Positions 46,413 through 57,060 of a stretch of 64,000 nt of DNA are shown here, in pieces. How positions within the stretch are numbered: position 1 is the stretch's first letter; each line of letters opens with the position of its first letter. The stretch is from NCBI GenBank assembly GCA_030512295.1, contig JAULSR010000005.1, positions 2,418,001 through 2,482,000 of the forward strand, in the 5' to 3' direction. The notes under the pieces are model-generated. The model was not told the origin of the DNA, ran no database searches, and was given only the letters and a program-made list of their open reading frames with translations. This stretch comes from Bombardia bombarda. Its lineage: Eukaryota > Ascomycota > Sordariomycetes > Sordariales > Lasiosphaeriaceae. The translations under genes were made by a program, and so were the position numbers.

Positions 46413-48248
46413 ATGCGTGCGAGTTGGGTAAGCGTCGTCGTCCTAGCCACGACTGTGTGTGCCCACCCACGGCAGTCGTCGTGGTCGTTTCTACCGTCTC
46501 ACTTGGCAAGCGACACTCGGAACGATGTGAGAGCCGAATCGACGGTCCCTGACCCGCAGTTGTTCGGGGACATTCTCGAGGCACTTCGGGTCATGCAGGA
46601 TTCCTACTTCCAACCCTGGGTGGGCACTTGGCCCACAGCCATCGACTGGACAGCCGCTGTTATGGGCACGCATGTTGCTGCCGCATTAACCTCCATTTCC
46701 GAGGGTCTGGGACTTATCCATCCCCTGGGAAGCGAGGAATACTCGATCAAGGAGAATGTCGTATCACTGTACTTCACCCAGCTGATCGGCTTCTACTTTG
46801 GCCAGGACGCCTTTGCAATCCGACTGCAGGCCTTCGACGACATGCTCTGGGTCGTCCTGAACTGGCTCGACGCCATCCAGTTTATTGACGCCTTTAGCAA
46901 ATCTCGGGATAGCAACCTAGCAGCTGCAGCTTCGCAGCTGACAGATCCAACCGAGATTCTGCGTAACCAGAGCTGGCACGGAAACCTCTGGATACCCGCG
47001 TTTGCCCATCGCGCGAGGCTATTCTGGGAGCTGGCATCCACTGGATGGGACACGAAGCTCTGTGGCGGCGGCATGACGTGGAACCCACGACTGATGCCCT
47101 ACAAGAACGCCATCACCAACGAGCTGTACATTGCCGGGTCCATCGGCATGTACATCTACTTCCCAGGAGACGACAACGCGGCCCCGTTCAACGTCACCCT
47201 CGACCCCGAGCCTCCCAGGCCACAGGAGGTGTGGCACCCCCACGACCCCAAGTACTTCACAGCGGCGGTCGACGCCTACGCCTGGCTGACCTCGTCCAAC
47301 ATGACAAACAGCCAGGGCCTGTACGTGGACGGCTTCCACATCTCGGGCTACCCCTCGGGCAGCAACAACACAAAATGCGACCAGCGCGACGAGATGGTGT
47401 ACACGTACAACCAGGGCGTCCTCCTCTCGGGCCAACTCAACCTCTTCCGCGTCACGGGCGACGCCGCCTTCCTCCGCGCCGGCCACGTCCTGGTCCAAAA
47501 CGTGATCCGCGCCACCGGCTACAACCTCGGTCACCAGTCCCCCGTCGACGACGTTGACGCCCTCTTCCCCGGCCAGCTTCCACCCTGGCACGGACTAGGA
47601 CGGGCGGGCATCCTCGAGGACGCCTGCGACGTGGGCGGCCAGTGCTCGCAGAACGCGCAGACCTTCAAGGGCATCTGGATGCACCACTTCGCCGTCTTTT
47701 GCTCCCTGCTGGAGCCGCCGCCGGCCGACCTCCCGTTCGTGACGGCCGCCCCGTCGTTTGACGCCATCAGGGCGGCGCATTTCGCCGCTTGTCAGAGATA
47801 TGTGCCCTGGCTCGGGCACAATGCGCGCGCGGCAAGGGGCACGCGCGACGGCGCGGGGAAATACGGCATGTGGTGGACTGTCGGCCTGCTCAACCTCACT
47901 GAGTCTGGTTTGCAGATCACGCCAGCAGCGCTGCCGCCGCCGACACCGGGGACGATTGACTATCGGAACTATGGCGTGCCTAATGACCCCGTGTGGGTGG
48001 CGACGGATGTGCCGCTTCCGCCGCTGGAGATGGGTTCCGCCGCCTCGCCGCTGAAGGCTGGAGATGAAGTCTGGGGCCAGCGTCCGATGGCTAATCTGGT
48101 CAAGCGTGGGCGTAGCAGTGGTGGCAAGGAGAAAAGAGATACATACCCGGACCCGAACACCCGTGGCCGCGGTAGAACTGTGGAAACGCAGGGCACCGGG
48201 CTGGCGGCGCTGAGGGCTTTTTGGGAGGTTTCAAACCAGCGATTATAG
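46413..48248 (+). CDS. Secreted GH76 alpha-1,6-mannanase (DFG5/DCW1-related class)
   Basis: An intronless gene for 611 residues with a clear signal peptide (MRASWVSVVVLATTVCAHP). The catalytic region carries the adjacent acid pair Asp142-Asp143 in LQAFDDMLWVVLNWLDA, then aromatic blocks typical of the (alpha/alpha)6 barrel of glycoside hydrolase family 76 (LCGGGMTWNPR, YKNAITNELYI, YTYNQGVLLSGQLNLFRVTGD, TFKGIWMHHFAVF). Several N-glycosylation sites are present. Members cut alpha-1,6-mannan; the fungal Dfg5/Dcw1 group links GPI proteins to the cell wall. No GPI anchor or C-terminal hydrophobic tail is seen here, so a soluble secreted or wall-loosely-bound enzyme is more likely. A dibasic region (KRGRSSGGKEKR) near the C-terminus could be a kexin site. 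The start at 46413 was chosen because it gives the signal peptide; an in-frame codon lies 12 codons upstream. Confidence 0.88.
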   Translation: MRASWVSVVVLATTVCAHPRQSSWSFLPSHLASDTRNDVRAESTVPDPQLFGDILEALRVMQDSYFQPWVGTWPTAIDWTAAVMGTHVAAALTSISEGLGLIHPLGSEEYSIKENVVSLYFTQLIGFYFGQDAFAIRLQAFDDMLWVVLNWLDAIQFIDAFSKSRDSNLAAAASQLTDPTEILRNQSWHGNLWIPAFAHRARLFWELASTGWDTKLCGGGMTWNPRLMPYKNAITNELYIAGSIGMYIYFPGDDNAAPFNVTLDPEPPRPQEVWHPHDPKYFTAAVDAYAWLTSSNMTNSQGLYVDGFHISGYPSGSNNTKCDQRDEMVYTYNQGVLLSGQLNLFRVTGDAAFLRAGHVLVQNVIRATGYNLGHQSPVDDVDALFPGQLPPWHGLGRAGILEDACDVGGQCSQNAQTFKGIWMHHFAVFCSLLEPPPADLPFVTAAPSFDAIRAAHFAACQRYVPWLGHNARAARGTRDGAGKYGMWWTVGLLNLTESGLQITPAALPPPTPGTIDYRNYGVPNDPVWVATDVPLPPLEMGSAASPLKAGDEVWGQRPMANLVKRGRSSGGKEKRDTYPDPNTRGRGRTVETQGTGLAALRAFWEVSNQRL

Positions 48249-48811
48249 CGAGCGTACCAGGGTACACCTACCTTGACAATGTTCATAGTCTCATCTTAGT
48301 GTCACCAATAGCACTTTCTGATCAAAGAAACAAGCCATGAACGGTCTGTTACAAGAGGCCAACAAGAACTTGAGGATCTTGACATCATGCTAAGGTATAA
48401 CAAGTACGGAACCGAACTGGACAGTAGTGGTTGAAAATAAATCTGGTGCAGACGAATTGACATAACACAACACGTTGCATAAAACTCTGTATTTCCAGAA
48501 AGCAATAACACCACGTACACAATACAATCGTTGAAATTTCAGATTGCTGCTCACCAAGACCGTCTGTTGATCGCCATGGTTGCTATAACAATAGGAAAGA
48601 CAAATAACAAAAACCATACATAGCGAGCAAAATAGTCATTCTCCAGTATCAAATAAGCACCCACTACTCCAATAAACACCCCGCGATAACCAACACAATC
48701 ACTCTTCCGAATCTCCCGTTACACTTCATGTAGAACACACGAAATGGGTAAATATCGAAATCCTAATGTCCTTGACAAAATGAATGCCGCTTCCACCTCC
48801 TGTCTCTCAGC
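48249..48811. other. Convergent spacer GH76 / ERD2-like
   Basis: About 0.56 kb, AT-rich, with the 3' ends of two convergent genes and no further coding signal. Confidence 0.5.
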
Positions 48812-50025
48812 TCAGTCATCATTCCACTCATCATTCCTGACCTTGCTCGGCTCACCGCGCGAGTCGGTATGAAGCGGCGCGTGGTGCTGCGACGACGGTA
48901 GCCCATCGTCGTCATCATCCTCATCATTTAGAGCCCTCGCCAGCTCATCAGGGTCCTGCATCTTTGCATCCGGGTCCATCACCCCATCCGTCACACCGCT
49001 CTCGTGCAGCGATTGCTCGCTCTCCAGAACACCATCATCCGCGCTCACAGAGATGCCCCGCGCGCCCCACTTGTTGACTCTCGGCGCTCCCAGGCCGGCA
49101 CGGCCGCCCAGAGCGGGGGCACTCTCCTCGTCCTCTTCCTCGGGAGAGAAGCGCTTGTTGCCAAAGAGGCGGCTGAGCAGCCATCCGCGGCGCAGGTCGT
49201 CGGCGTCGACGACGCCGCCGTTGCGGAGCTTGACGCGCTGGCGCGTCCAGTAGACCCAGCCAAAGTCGATGTAGAAGGCGGTCTGGACGATGCCGAAGAT
49301 GATGGAGATGGGGTTGGGGTGCTTGTCGTTTGTGTCGAGCTCGCGGAGGAACCAGTTGATGAGGTAGAGGCCACGGTAGGCGCCCAGGAAGACGATGTAG
49401 AAGGAGGTGATGACGGTGGGGACGGTGGTCTGGCGCAGGAGGAGGAGCTGCGGGAGGACGGCGACGGATTCGAGGACTTGGGAGAAGACCCAGAGCCACT
49501 GCGAATAAAACAAGTCAGTATAGAGGTTGAGGGATGGGTGATGTTTATTATTGCGCACCTCTGTGAAGCTCCAGACCTCGGTATCGCGGAAGATCAACAT
49601 CATGATGGGCGACAGCAGCAGGCACCCGGCTAGGGCGATGGCGCTGGTCTTCCAGGCCACCTCGCGCTCGCGGGTCCGCGGGTAGACGAATCGCATGATG
49701 CCGATGGTGTAGAAGGACGACAAAAGGTAGAAGACCTTGAAGAAGTAGTTCCATGCCCATGATTCTGAGAACAGATCTGTGTAGCGAGTGACGAAGACGA
49801 GGGCGTAGAAGACTTGGGTGATGAGCGACACGCCCTCGGCGCTCCTATTGCGGTGGATGGAGAATATGAGGATGCATTTCGCCGTGATATGCGAGAGATC
49901 GGCCGCTATTCTGAAGATCTGTTGTTGCAGCGCGCGCGTGTTAGCCTTTCAATGTGACGATGAGGGCATGCAGTGGGATGGATGGATGGATGGTGGTTTG
50001 CTCGACGTACATTCCAGGCCACCAT
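48812..50025 (-). CDS. ERD2-like (HDEL/KDEL-receptor family) protein with long acidic tail
   Basis: A 353-residue protein, exons 50025-50011, 49918-49559 and 49498-48812. The joined N-terminus MVAWN|IFRIAADLSHITAKCIL matches the NIFRxxGDLSH block of ER-retention receptors, and FALVFxTRYTDLF, WVFSQVLESVAVLPQLLLL and FLGAYRGLYLINWF follow in order, with seven spans. ERD2 receptors return escaped ER chaperones from the Golgi in COPI vesicles. Many filamentous fungi carry a second, divergent copy; this may be that one, because the seventh span is followed by about 130 polar residues, ending in a strongly acidic stretch (NDEDDDDDG) instead of a tail of roughly 10-20 residues. Intron 2 (49499-49558) is exactly 60 nt and has no stop, so it can be read as 20 extra residues; family alignment shows it should be removed. 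Confidence 0.87.
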
Positions 50026-51348
50026 GTTGGGCGGGTGGTTTGCGCTCTCAGGCTTGCGCCAGAGCTATTCGTCGGTGTAAGTGTGCTCGCGATGGAGAAA
50101 GAGGGGCGACGAGATGTCGTCGACTATCGCATCACTCTGCGAAGTTCGTCCTTTCTTTGTGAAAGGGATTCAGTAAGCGTCTCGCGGGAGCTGTTACCTG
50201 TCGTCTAGGATAACGTAGGCACCAGGAAAGGAAGCAGGGGGGCGTGGGTTTGCGTGTTGATAGCCGAGTTTGATCCATCAAGTGATGCCAACGGAATTCT
50301 AGTCTACACTAAAGGGCGGCGACATTGACGCAAAGCCGCGCCAGCTAGCCTCACAGAGTCAAAGAGCCAATCGAAGCTTCCAGCTTCAGCCCTCCTGCCC
50401 TTCTTGTCGGAGCTTGCAGTTTAAGGGTTAGGGTTTAAGCGGTCACCGTGCTATCAGGACAGTACCGCGGGCTGTTATCTGGTGTATGACGTTCATTCTT
50501 TTAACATTGAACCTCCAACACCACTTCCCAAAGCCCATGAGCAAAGTGATTGACATCTTTCCAAGTGAAAAGGACTTGGCTCCTTTCTTGTTATCAGGGC
50601 TAAGGTACCTGTATCGCAACTGATATCGTATCCCGATCCCCAAAGTTGGCTGATCAAGCAGTCATAGCCCAGATGTCCACCGAGACAATACTCCCGATTA
50701 CTACCTAGGTACATTCACAATTCGTCTACTGCCAATGTCTCCTAGAATTGATAATATCCCAAGAGATATTTCACAGATATCAGTGCAGTTGAAGTTCCAG
50801 TTCAAGATACTCGTCAAACTATAAGCCACCGCCAAGCAAGGTAAACGTGGTGGCAGCTAGGTTTTGCGTAAAGGCACAACAGAATACCGTCTTGTCATCA
50901 CATGCCAGCATTCACTTTTCTCGAGTTATTGTGGCTCCTTTTGTATCCTTGGTTGTTGAACCACGTCGCTCTTGACCTCATGGCCCATCACAAGCTCATC
51001 CCGTGGCGTTCCTTCCTTTGCCGTTGTCGACACGCTGCTCGAACGACGAGCCAGGATTTCACGACTACACGGTTATGGCCATGTATCGTTCACCACCTTG
51101 ATATAATCAAGGCGCCAACTCATTTATAGGCGGCATATGTATGCATCGCACTAAGTATCTCACTGGAATATCACACCTCACTGATTCCGGTTCTCGTTCC
51201 CCGAGACCTGTCCTATCGGCAATTCCATTTCAGTGTTGTATCAGGTACTGCCAGCCTCGAGTATTGGTCTCCTCTTGGAGTGATATTTCCGACTGATATT
51301 GTATTCAAAATGCGCAGTACTTATTAATATCTATCTTGGGCAAGCACC
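50026..51348. promoter_or_regulatory. 1.3 kb divergent spacer
   Basis: This lies between the starts of the ERD2-like gene (-) and the Cys-rich orphan (+). No gene is supported. A TACCTAGGTACATT motif lies at 50702-50715 and GGGTTAGGGTTTAAG at 50424-50438; the latter resembles a telomere repeat unit, but only once. Confidence 0.4.
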
Positions 51349-52455
51349 ATGTGCAAAGTCGAAAATGGCAACTGTCTCTCATGTGGCTATCAGGACCACA
51401 AGCTCTTTTATCCCTGTCGAGACTGGATATCCAAGGCATTCCCCAATCGCCTCATGAACCAGGCTCCCACTCCTGCCCCGGGCACTCACTTCCACTGTCC
51501 AAAATTCACGTGGTGCAAATATCCGCCGCAAAAGGACTACATCTGCGATCATTGCTGGTACGAGACGGCCATTCTCGCCTGTGACTTTGCCAGCGTGAGC
51601 GAGGAGATATGTGATGAGGTCCAAAAAGAGATCAACCGGCGCGTCGTTAAACGCGAGTTCAACGGCAACAAATACCAGCACACGCCCATCAAGCTGCCAC
51701 CCAGCATGGATACCGAACCAGTCTGTGGCAGCCTCGACTTCGATAACGACGACGTCATGATGGATGACTGCCCGGTCAACCTCCGCCTCCAGATGGACGC
51801 CAGGAGTACCTGGAGCGCCCGGGCGCACATGCTCATGAAAACCTACGTACACGACCGGACCTTGAGGGACCAAGGCTTACAAGGGGCGCACCTGGCCGTG
51901 TCCGAGACCTCGTGGCTGACCATCTGGGGACCAAAGTGCCCGCTCTGCGACCGCTGGGAAGCGGATGGTACCAACGGACCCCCCGGCGGCGTGCCGGAGC
52001 TCGAGTTTGAGCTCAACGCCGTGGCCTGGCACCGCATACAGCGCAAATCTCTAACCAGGATCGAGTGCCAGACGCCGTGCCGTGTCAACCTGGGCGCGCT
52101 AAGAAAGCCCTGCCGCCCGTGTCGCGAGAAAGAGAAGAATCTCAGAGAGATCCTCGTCTACCAGATCAGCATCGCCACCAACCTTAAGTGGATCGCGAAG
52201 TTGCTGGGCAAGATTCCAAAGCGCAGGCGCAACGACTATTTTGCATATCATTCGAACCAAAGCTGGACGGACGGCTCCATACTTTACGACGGCGATCCCG
52301 CCCTGTTGGGAAATGAGTGCCAGTGGGTCATTGAGAGGGCGAAATGGCTGTTGGAGGCGACGTGGCGCGGACATACATTGTGCGACTGGGCGATTGTGGA
52401 TGCTGAGCCGACTAAGGCGAGGCTGTGGAAGATGATTATCAAGGAGTTTAAGTGA
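51349..52455 (+). CDS. CxxC-rich orphan protein
   Basis: A single frame of 368 residues; I do not recognise the family. It carries four CxxC pairs: CLSC (about residue 9), CDHC (about 66), CPLC (about 201) and CRPC (about 256), plus further Cys, and a DNDDVMMDDC acidic patch. The pairs could form two or more zinc-binding sites. There is no signal peptide and no membrane span; many Trp and basic residues suggest a soluble protein, perhaps nuclear. The spacing resembles lineage-specific fungal proteins in which cross-braced CxxC knuckles flank a helical region. The Met at 51349 is the first in frame. Codon use is somewhat less GC-biased at the N-terminus than in housekeeping neighbours. Function unknown. 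Confidence 0.65.
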   Translation: MCKVENGNCLSCGYQDHKLFYPCRDWISKAFPNRLMNQAPTPAPGTHFHCPKFTWCKYPPQKDYICDHCWYETAILACDFASVSEEICDEVQKEINRRVVKREFNGNKYQHTPIKLPPSMDTEPVCGSLDFDNDDVMMDDCPVNLRLQMDARSTWSARAHMLMKTYVHDRTLRDQGLQGAHLAVSETSWLTIWGPKCPLCDRWEADGTNGPPGGVPELEFELNAVAWHRIQRKSLTRIECQTPCRVNLGALRKPCRPCREKEKNLREILVYQISIATNLKWIAKLLGKIPKRRRNDYFAYHSNQSWTDGSILYDGDPALLGNECQWVIERAKWLLEATWRGHTLCDWAIVDAEPTKARLWKMIIKEFK

Positions 52456-53336
52456 GTTGGGGGGTTATTGCTGCTGACCTGGGGTCTTGGTTGTGTGTGT
52501 GACGCAGGAGTTTGGGGTTTATTGTGATATTGGCGAGTGATTTTGGTTTACAAAGGTGCATGCGTGTACTAGATGTGAGACTCTATGTACAGCATCGAGC
52601 AATAAGTCTGGCAACACCCCATTATTGCAAATGTTTATTTCCAGATTTTCGACCATTATCAAGCGTTCTGAACTTCTGATATGTCTCGCACCTTCCTTCG
52701 CAATCTGCTGCACTCGCCAAGTACTATCAACAGCCCCACTGTTACTGAAGCTTATCTTCTTCACCTTAAATTTCTGGGTGGGACTCGTCTAATAACAGAT
52801 CTGCCAGCGTGGGTACAATGACCAACTGTCCGCTGGTGGTAGGAAAACTGGGGTTGTTGCCGGACTTGTTGCCCCATGCTGTAGGCCCGCCTGTAAGTGT
52901 ATCATACCTGAGATATCTCTTTCACGTAAAGTGTTTCGGAGGAGGCGTGCTGTAATAATCTACCGATCCGGGGTTCTTGATAACTTATGGTCATGGGTGA
53001 CATGTGTACAGAGATGTGATGCTATGAGTGCCTGACTGACTATATGTCTCTAATTCTATCCATCTGCACACGCCTCCGGAAGCATGAGGCGGGTACTGTG
53101 TAGATGTGGTCAACAGCAAGCAACCTAACTCAGCTGGTGTGACCCTCCCTCGTTGTTCCCGGAAACATGCGGGTATGGCGGCAGTTGGAAGCACTGCACT
53201 CACACTCGGTCGGTCTCTGTCTCACACACAGCTCACACCCGCAAGCATAAGAGCCGGGGATACTTCTTAGAATAGAACATGATGGATCCAATATTCAAAA
53301 AAAAAAGATAACCAGTAGAACTAGGCTAGCAATAGC

Positions 53337-53352
53337 TCACACACACACACAC
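53337..53352 (+). repeat. CA dinucleotide microsatellite
   Basis: A short uninterrupted CA run (ACACACACACACAC) in a gene-free spacer. Confidence 0.9.
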
Positions 53353-54950
53353 CTATTGCTCCATATTGCCCCATATTTTGTCCCCTGAAACGCCGAGACT
53401 AAAACGTTCATCCTAAGATGGTGGTGGAGAGCCGCGTGGACGAAGGACGAAGCTGCGACTTTTTTTGCTCTAGGGACTCAGACTTCCTCTGTCGCAGAAT
53501 GTTTGCCATGCGCCAGCGATTTCGCCCCCATCTTTTGATTTCTTGGCATGGAAATCCTTGGGTAAGGTAGGCACTGTTCAATCCAGGTGGTGACTCCAGG
53601 TCGCATGCCTGTATGCTGGTTTCGGCGAAGACTTCCCATGTCAAGACGCTGCAGCAGTGCAATAGAGTACTGACAGCGGATCGAGCGTTGTCATTGGCAT
53701 CGGGCCATTGTCGGAGGGCGGACTCGAGAGCACAAGTCATCACACCCCGTTGGATAGGTTGCATTATTTGCGAGTGGCTGCAGAAAGCCTGTATTGTGAC
53801 CCGGTCTTGGAGGGCGAAAAGGCGCTCCCGTTGGCTGCTTCATGGGGGGGTTCCCGATGCTGCCCTGAAAGGCGCTGGGAGGACTGGACTGCGCTGAGGG
53901 CTGCGCTTTGACGGGCGCTGGCTTTGGCCAGGCTCTCAGGCTGGTAAAAGCTCGAGAATGGAAGCAAGTGCAACCCGGCAATGGGGTTGTGATGACGCGG
54001 CCTTGGCATAATCGGGCCCTACCGAGCGTCCGCTCGATCTGCATCTAATTTCCTGTCTTGGCAGTGCTTGGCAACGCCCCGAGAGAAGGAGAAAGGGGGG
54101 AAGAGGGGGCCTTGAGCCCTTGACCGTGCCGCCCCCGACATGCCGCCTGCTCGTCCACGCTTTGCCCTGCTCATGCTTGTCCCAAGCTGCGCTCAAGTCC
54201 TCGTGCCGTTTCGCGATCGACAAACCTTGTTTTTGATACATCGACTGAGCTGCTTTTGATGGAAGACCAAATGGGCCTAGCTAACCAATATTTATGTGCA
54301 TTTGGCAATGGAAGTCCAGCTGCCCGTTCTCCTGCCCGTTATCTGCCCTGTAGCCTTGTATTGTGCTTGTATCGGACATTAACTGGCGGTTTATTAACTG
54401 GGATGTACGTATTTTTTCCTTGTCAACAACTGTCTAGCTTGAATTACATACGACACAGACGCATGCAGTACTGTGGTAATCACTCATTCTCTGAAACCCT
54501 TGTCTGGAGGCACCGACTGCGCCTTCCTTGGTCGCCAAAACAGCCGTTTTCTGTCTTCTACACAGTAGGCTTTGCTAATAGGTCCTTCACAGCCGATAGG
54601 CAGGCACGGACTGTTCCTAGTACCTTCCCTCCCACTTTCCGTCTCTCCTTGCTCGTCCATGTCATTTACACTTGCAGCCTACCACTGTTTGTCTGAGCAG
54701 ACTGGCCCTTTCCATCCACTCGGGTCACCTCGGGCGGGACCTGGATCTGGACCAGCAAGGATGTGGATGCCACGGTCGAAGAGTCTACTACCAAACTAAC
54801 CGCCTCATCTCTGCGCCTCATACTCAACGCGAATTTCCGACTCAGCCGACCTGAGTTTACATCTACATAGACCTGGAATCTAGTTGACCTCTTTGCCAAG
54901 ATATTTTCCATCTCTCTCTTTCTCTTCCCCCCGTGCACCACCTACCTTCT

Positions 54951-54987
54951 GCACCTACCTACCCTACCTATTTACCTACCTACCAAC
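54951..54987 (+). repeat. CTAC/CTACC cluster upstream of the LicD gene
   Basis: Five ACCTACC-like units lie in 40 bp, about 130 bp before the LicD start codon. They are members of the TACCTA motif family seen in other spacers. Confidence 0.8.
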
Positions 54988-55116
54988 TTTACTCTCTTTC
55001 CTACCTTACCGCATCGCCGAATACCCTGTACGATACTTCCCTGTCTCCAGCCTTTTGATGGTTGGCCCAACATCTGCCGTCGTTTCTTAGGCTGTCGCCT
55101 GGCATTCACGGCCACA

Positions 55117-56358
55117 ATGCGTCTCGGGCTTCTTTTGCCAGTGTGGTGTTTGGTTTCAATAGGTGCAGCCCTGCCGGTGCAAACATGGAATTCCGAATTC
55201 TATGCCGCACGGACAAAGCAGCTCACAGACATGAGCGGCCGGGCTGGTGATCCTCCTGAAAAATATTTTCGTATGTGAACCCATGACTTTGAGCCCACGC
55301 CCCCTTTGGTCTCTACCTGTGGTTAGATGTAGTGACAGCTGCTGACAAAGAGCTCCAGACGAATCAACGTAAGAGCATTAAAGATCAATGTACCAACAGG
55401 AAGTAATAGCTAATTAACCGGCTACGGATAGATTCCATCCACATTATGATGGCCGGTATGTATTCACTATCCGGCATCTATGGCACCAGTACTAATGCTA
55501 CCCTAGCTTCGCTGAGAGGGCGCTTGATTACAATGAGCAGAGAAGGGCGCTGAAGAACCTTATGCAAACATTTCTCGCCACGTTTAATGATCTAGGCGTC
55601 GAGACATGGCTGATGCACGGCTCCCTCCTCGGATGGTGGTGGAATAAACATGTATGCCCAACATACCACAGAGGTCGCGGACAAACGTCACAGCTAACAC
55701 ACATCCCAAGATACTGCCGTGGGACTCGGATATCGACGTTCAAGTGTCGGAAACCAGCATATACTACCTCGCAACGTATTACAACATGTCCGTCTTCCAT
55801 TACAAGACGCCCAGGATACCAGAGGGACGCGACTACATGTTGGAGATCAATCCGCACTTTGTAAATCGGGAGCAGACCGACAAACTGAACGTCATCGACG
55901 CAAGGTGGATTGACACTTATAGCGGCGTCTTTATTGACATAACAGTTGCCCGCTACAACTCGACACACCCAGAAGGGCAGGGTATGATCAGTTGCAAGGA
56001 CGGGCATGAATACCGGGTAAGCCGAACTGACTTTGCCTCCGAGGAGGAAATTTTTTACTTACTCCGTCTAGGATACATACATATTCCCATTGCGGGACAC
56101 GATGTTTGAGGGAGTTCCAGCGAAGATTCCGTATCGGTACAAGGAACTGATCGCGGGAGAATACGGCGAAGGATCGCTCGCCAACACCAATTTTCACAAG
56201 TAGGTATCTGTGAAGTCTTACGATTGCTTGAGGATTTTAGTCGCTGACACTCTCAAAGCCACGTTTTTGACGAAGAGAAGATGGAGTGGATGCCACAGAA
56301 GGCACAAGAGATATTACTGGAAAGGCCTTTGAAGCCCCCAAGAGTCGATCATTGGTAA
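55117..56358 (+). CDS. LicD-family (fukutin/MNN4-like) protein
   Basis: A 288-residue secretory protein in seven exons: 55117-55270, 55359-55368 (10 nt), 55432-55455 (24 nt), 55507-55651, 55711-56016, 56072-56199 and 56259-56358. It begins with a signal peptide or anchor (MRLGLLLPVWCLVSIGAALP). The two tiny exons spell HEST and FHPHYDGR between EKYF and FAERAL, which is the conserved entry to the LicD domain. MHGSLLGWWWN and LPWDSDIDVQV follow, the latter with the DxD metal site of nucleotidyltransferase-fold phosphotransferases, then RWIDTYSGVFIDIT and FPLRDTMFEG. Relatives transfer phosphocholine or ribitol phosphate; yeast Mnn4 controls mannosyl-phosphate on glycans. A Golgi glycan role is therefore likely. 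At the first junction, splicing to an earlier acceptor at 55326 would make a longer second exon but breaks the frame needed downstream. Confidence 0.87.
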
Positions 56359-57060
56359 AAGGAAAATATTGCCCCTTTGAGACTTAACCAACTATGTCGG
56401 GAATAACTTCGATACAACACGAGAGGCGAAAGCGGACCGGTCGAAACGACAAGAGGGGCAGCAGGGTGGCAAAGAGGAGGGCGAGGGCGTGTAGAACCAC
56501 TAACTGCAAGATATCGTGTTGATAAAACGCCCAGAGCGGCTGCACATTTGCGAATAGATACCCAATAACTAGTACTGTTTTGACTATGAATATGCCCCAC
56601 ACGTGTTACAGCATCAAGATCGTCAGCTTCACATGATATTTATATTAAATGATGTTGAAAAAATGTTTCAACAGCCCCTGAGGCTCAACTCAACGCGCAA
56701 CGGGTAAACTTAGTGCACCCGGTAGCCTGTAGGTGTGCAGATTAGAGGTCTTGGCAGCAGCCTTTAGCGTTCCGCCAAGGCTCATTGTATTTTGCGGGGA
56801 ATGCTATCAACCCATGTCGAGCACTCCATAGCGCTCCACGTACACGTCCAGCTGATAAACGTCGCGTCTCCAAGTTACAGGCGCGTCGGATCGGGAGCGA
56901 TACAAGCCAGCTTCCCCACCTCCACCACCACCAATACCTATCACCGTCGCCATTCATCGCATTTAGATTGCGGAACGAAACAAACAAAGGCCGGAAAATG
57001 TAATGATTTCTTGGTGTATGAAACATTCAGGCACGCAAATAGGTATCCAGGCCTCTCGCC
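56359..57060. other. Spacer LicD / AME1-like
   Basis: About 0.7 kb between two plus-strand genes, with the LicD 3' end and AME1-like promoter. The short minus frames (56349-56600) contain hydrophobic residues but show no family similarity. Confidence 0.4.

Larger units (their letters stand above)
52456..55116. other. 2.7 kb spacer without a supported gene
   Basis: This lies between two plus-strand genes. Minus-strand frames at 53408-53764 and 53691-54241 were examined but resemble no family. A-rich and CA microsatellites lie at 53299-53308 and 53337-53352. The final 300 bp before the LicD gene contain a C/T-rich leader with CTACCTACCCTACCTA units at 54953-54988. Confidence 0.4.

Noticed and set aside
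50424..50438. GGGTTAGGGTTTAAG as an interstitial telomere
   Set aside because: Only about two TTAGGG-like units, which is expected by chance or as a promoter element.
53408..54241. Overlapping minus-strand frames in the orphan-LicD spacer
   Set aside because: No recognisable domain, no plausible splice chain, and no coding-like codon bias.
55327..55368. Longer second exon in the LicD gene (42 nt)
   Set aside because: Leaves the following 24-nt exon in the wrong frame, so the conserved FHPHYDGRFA block is lost.
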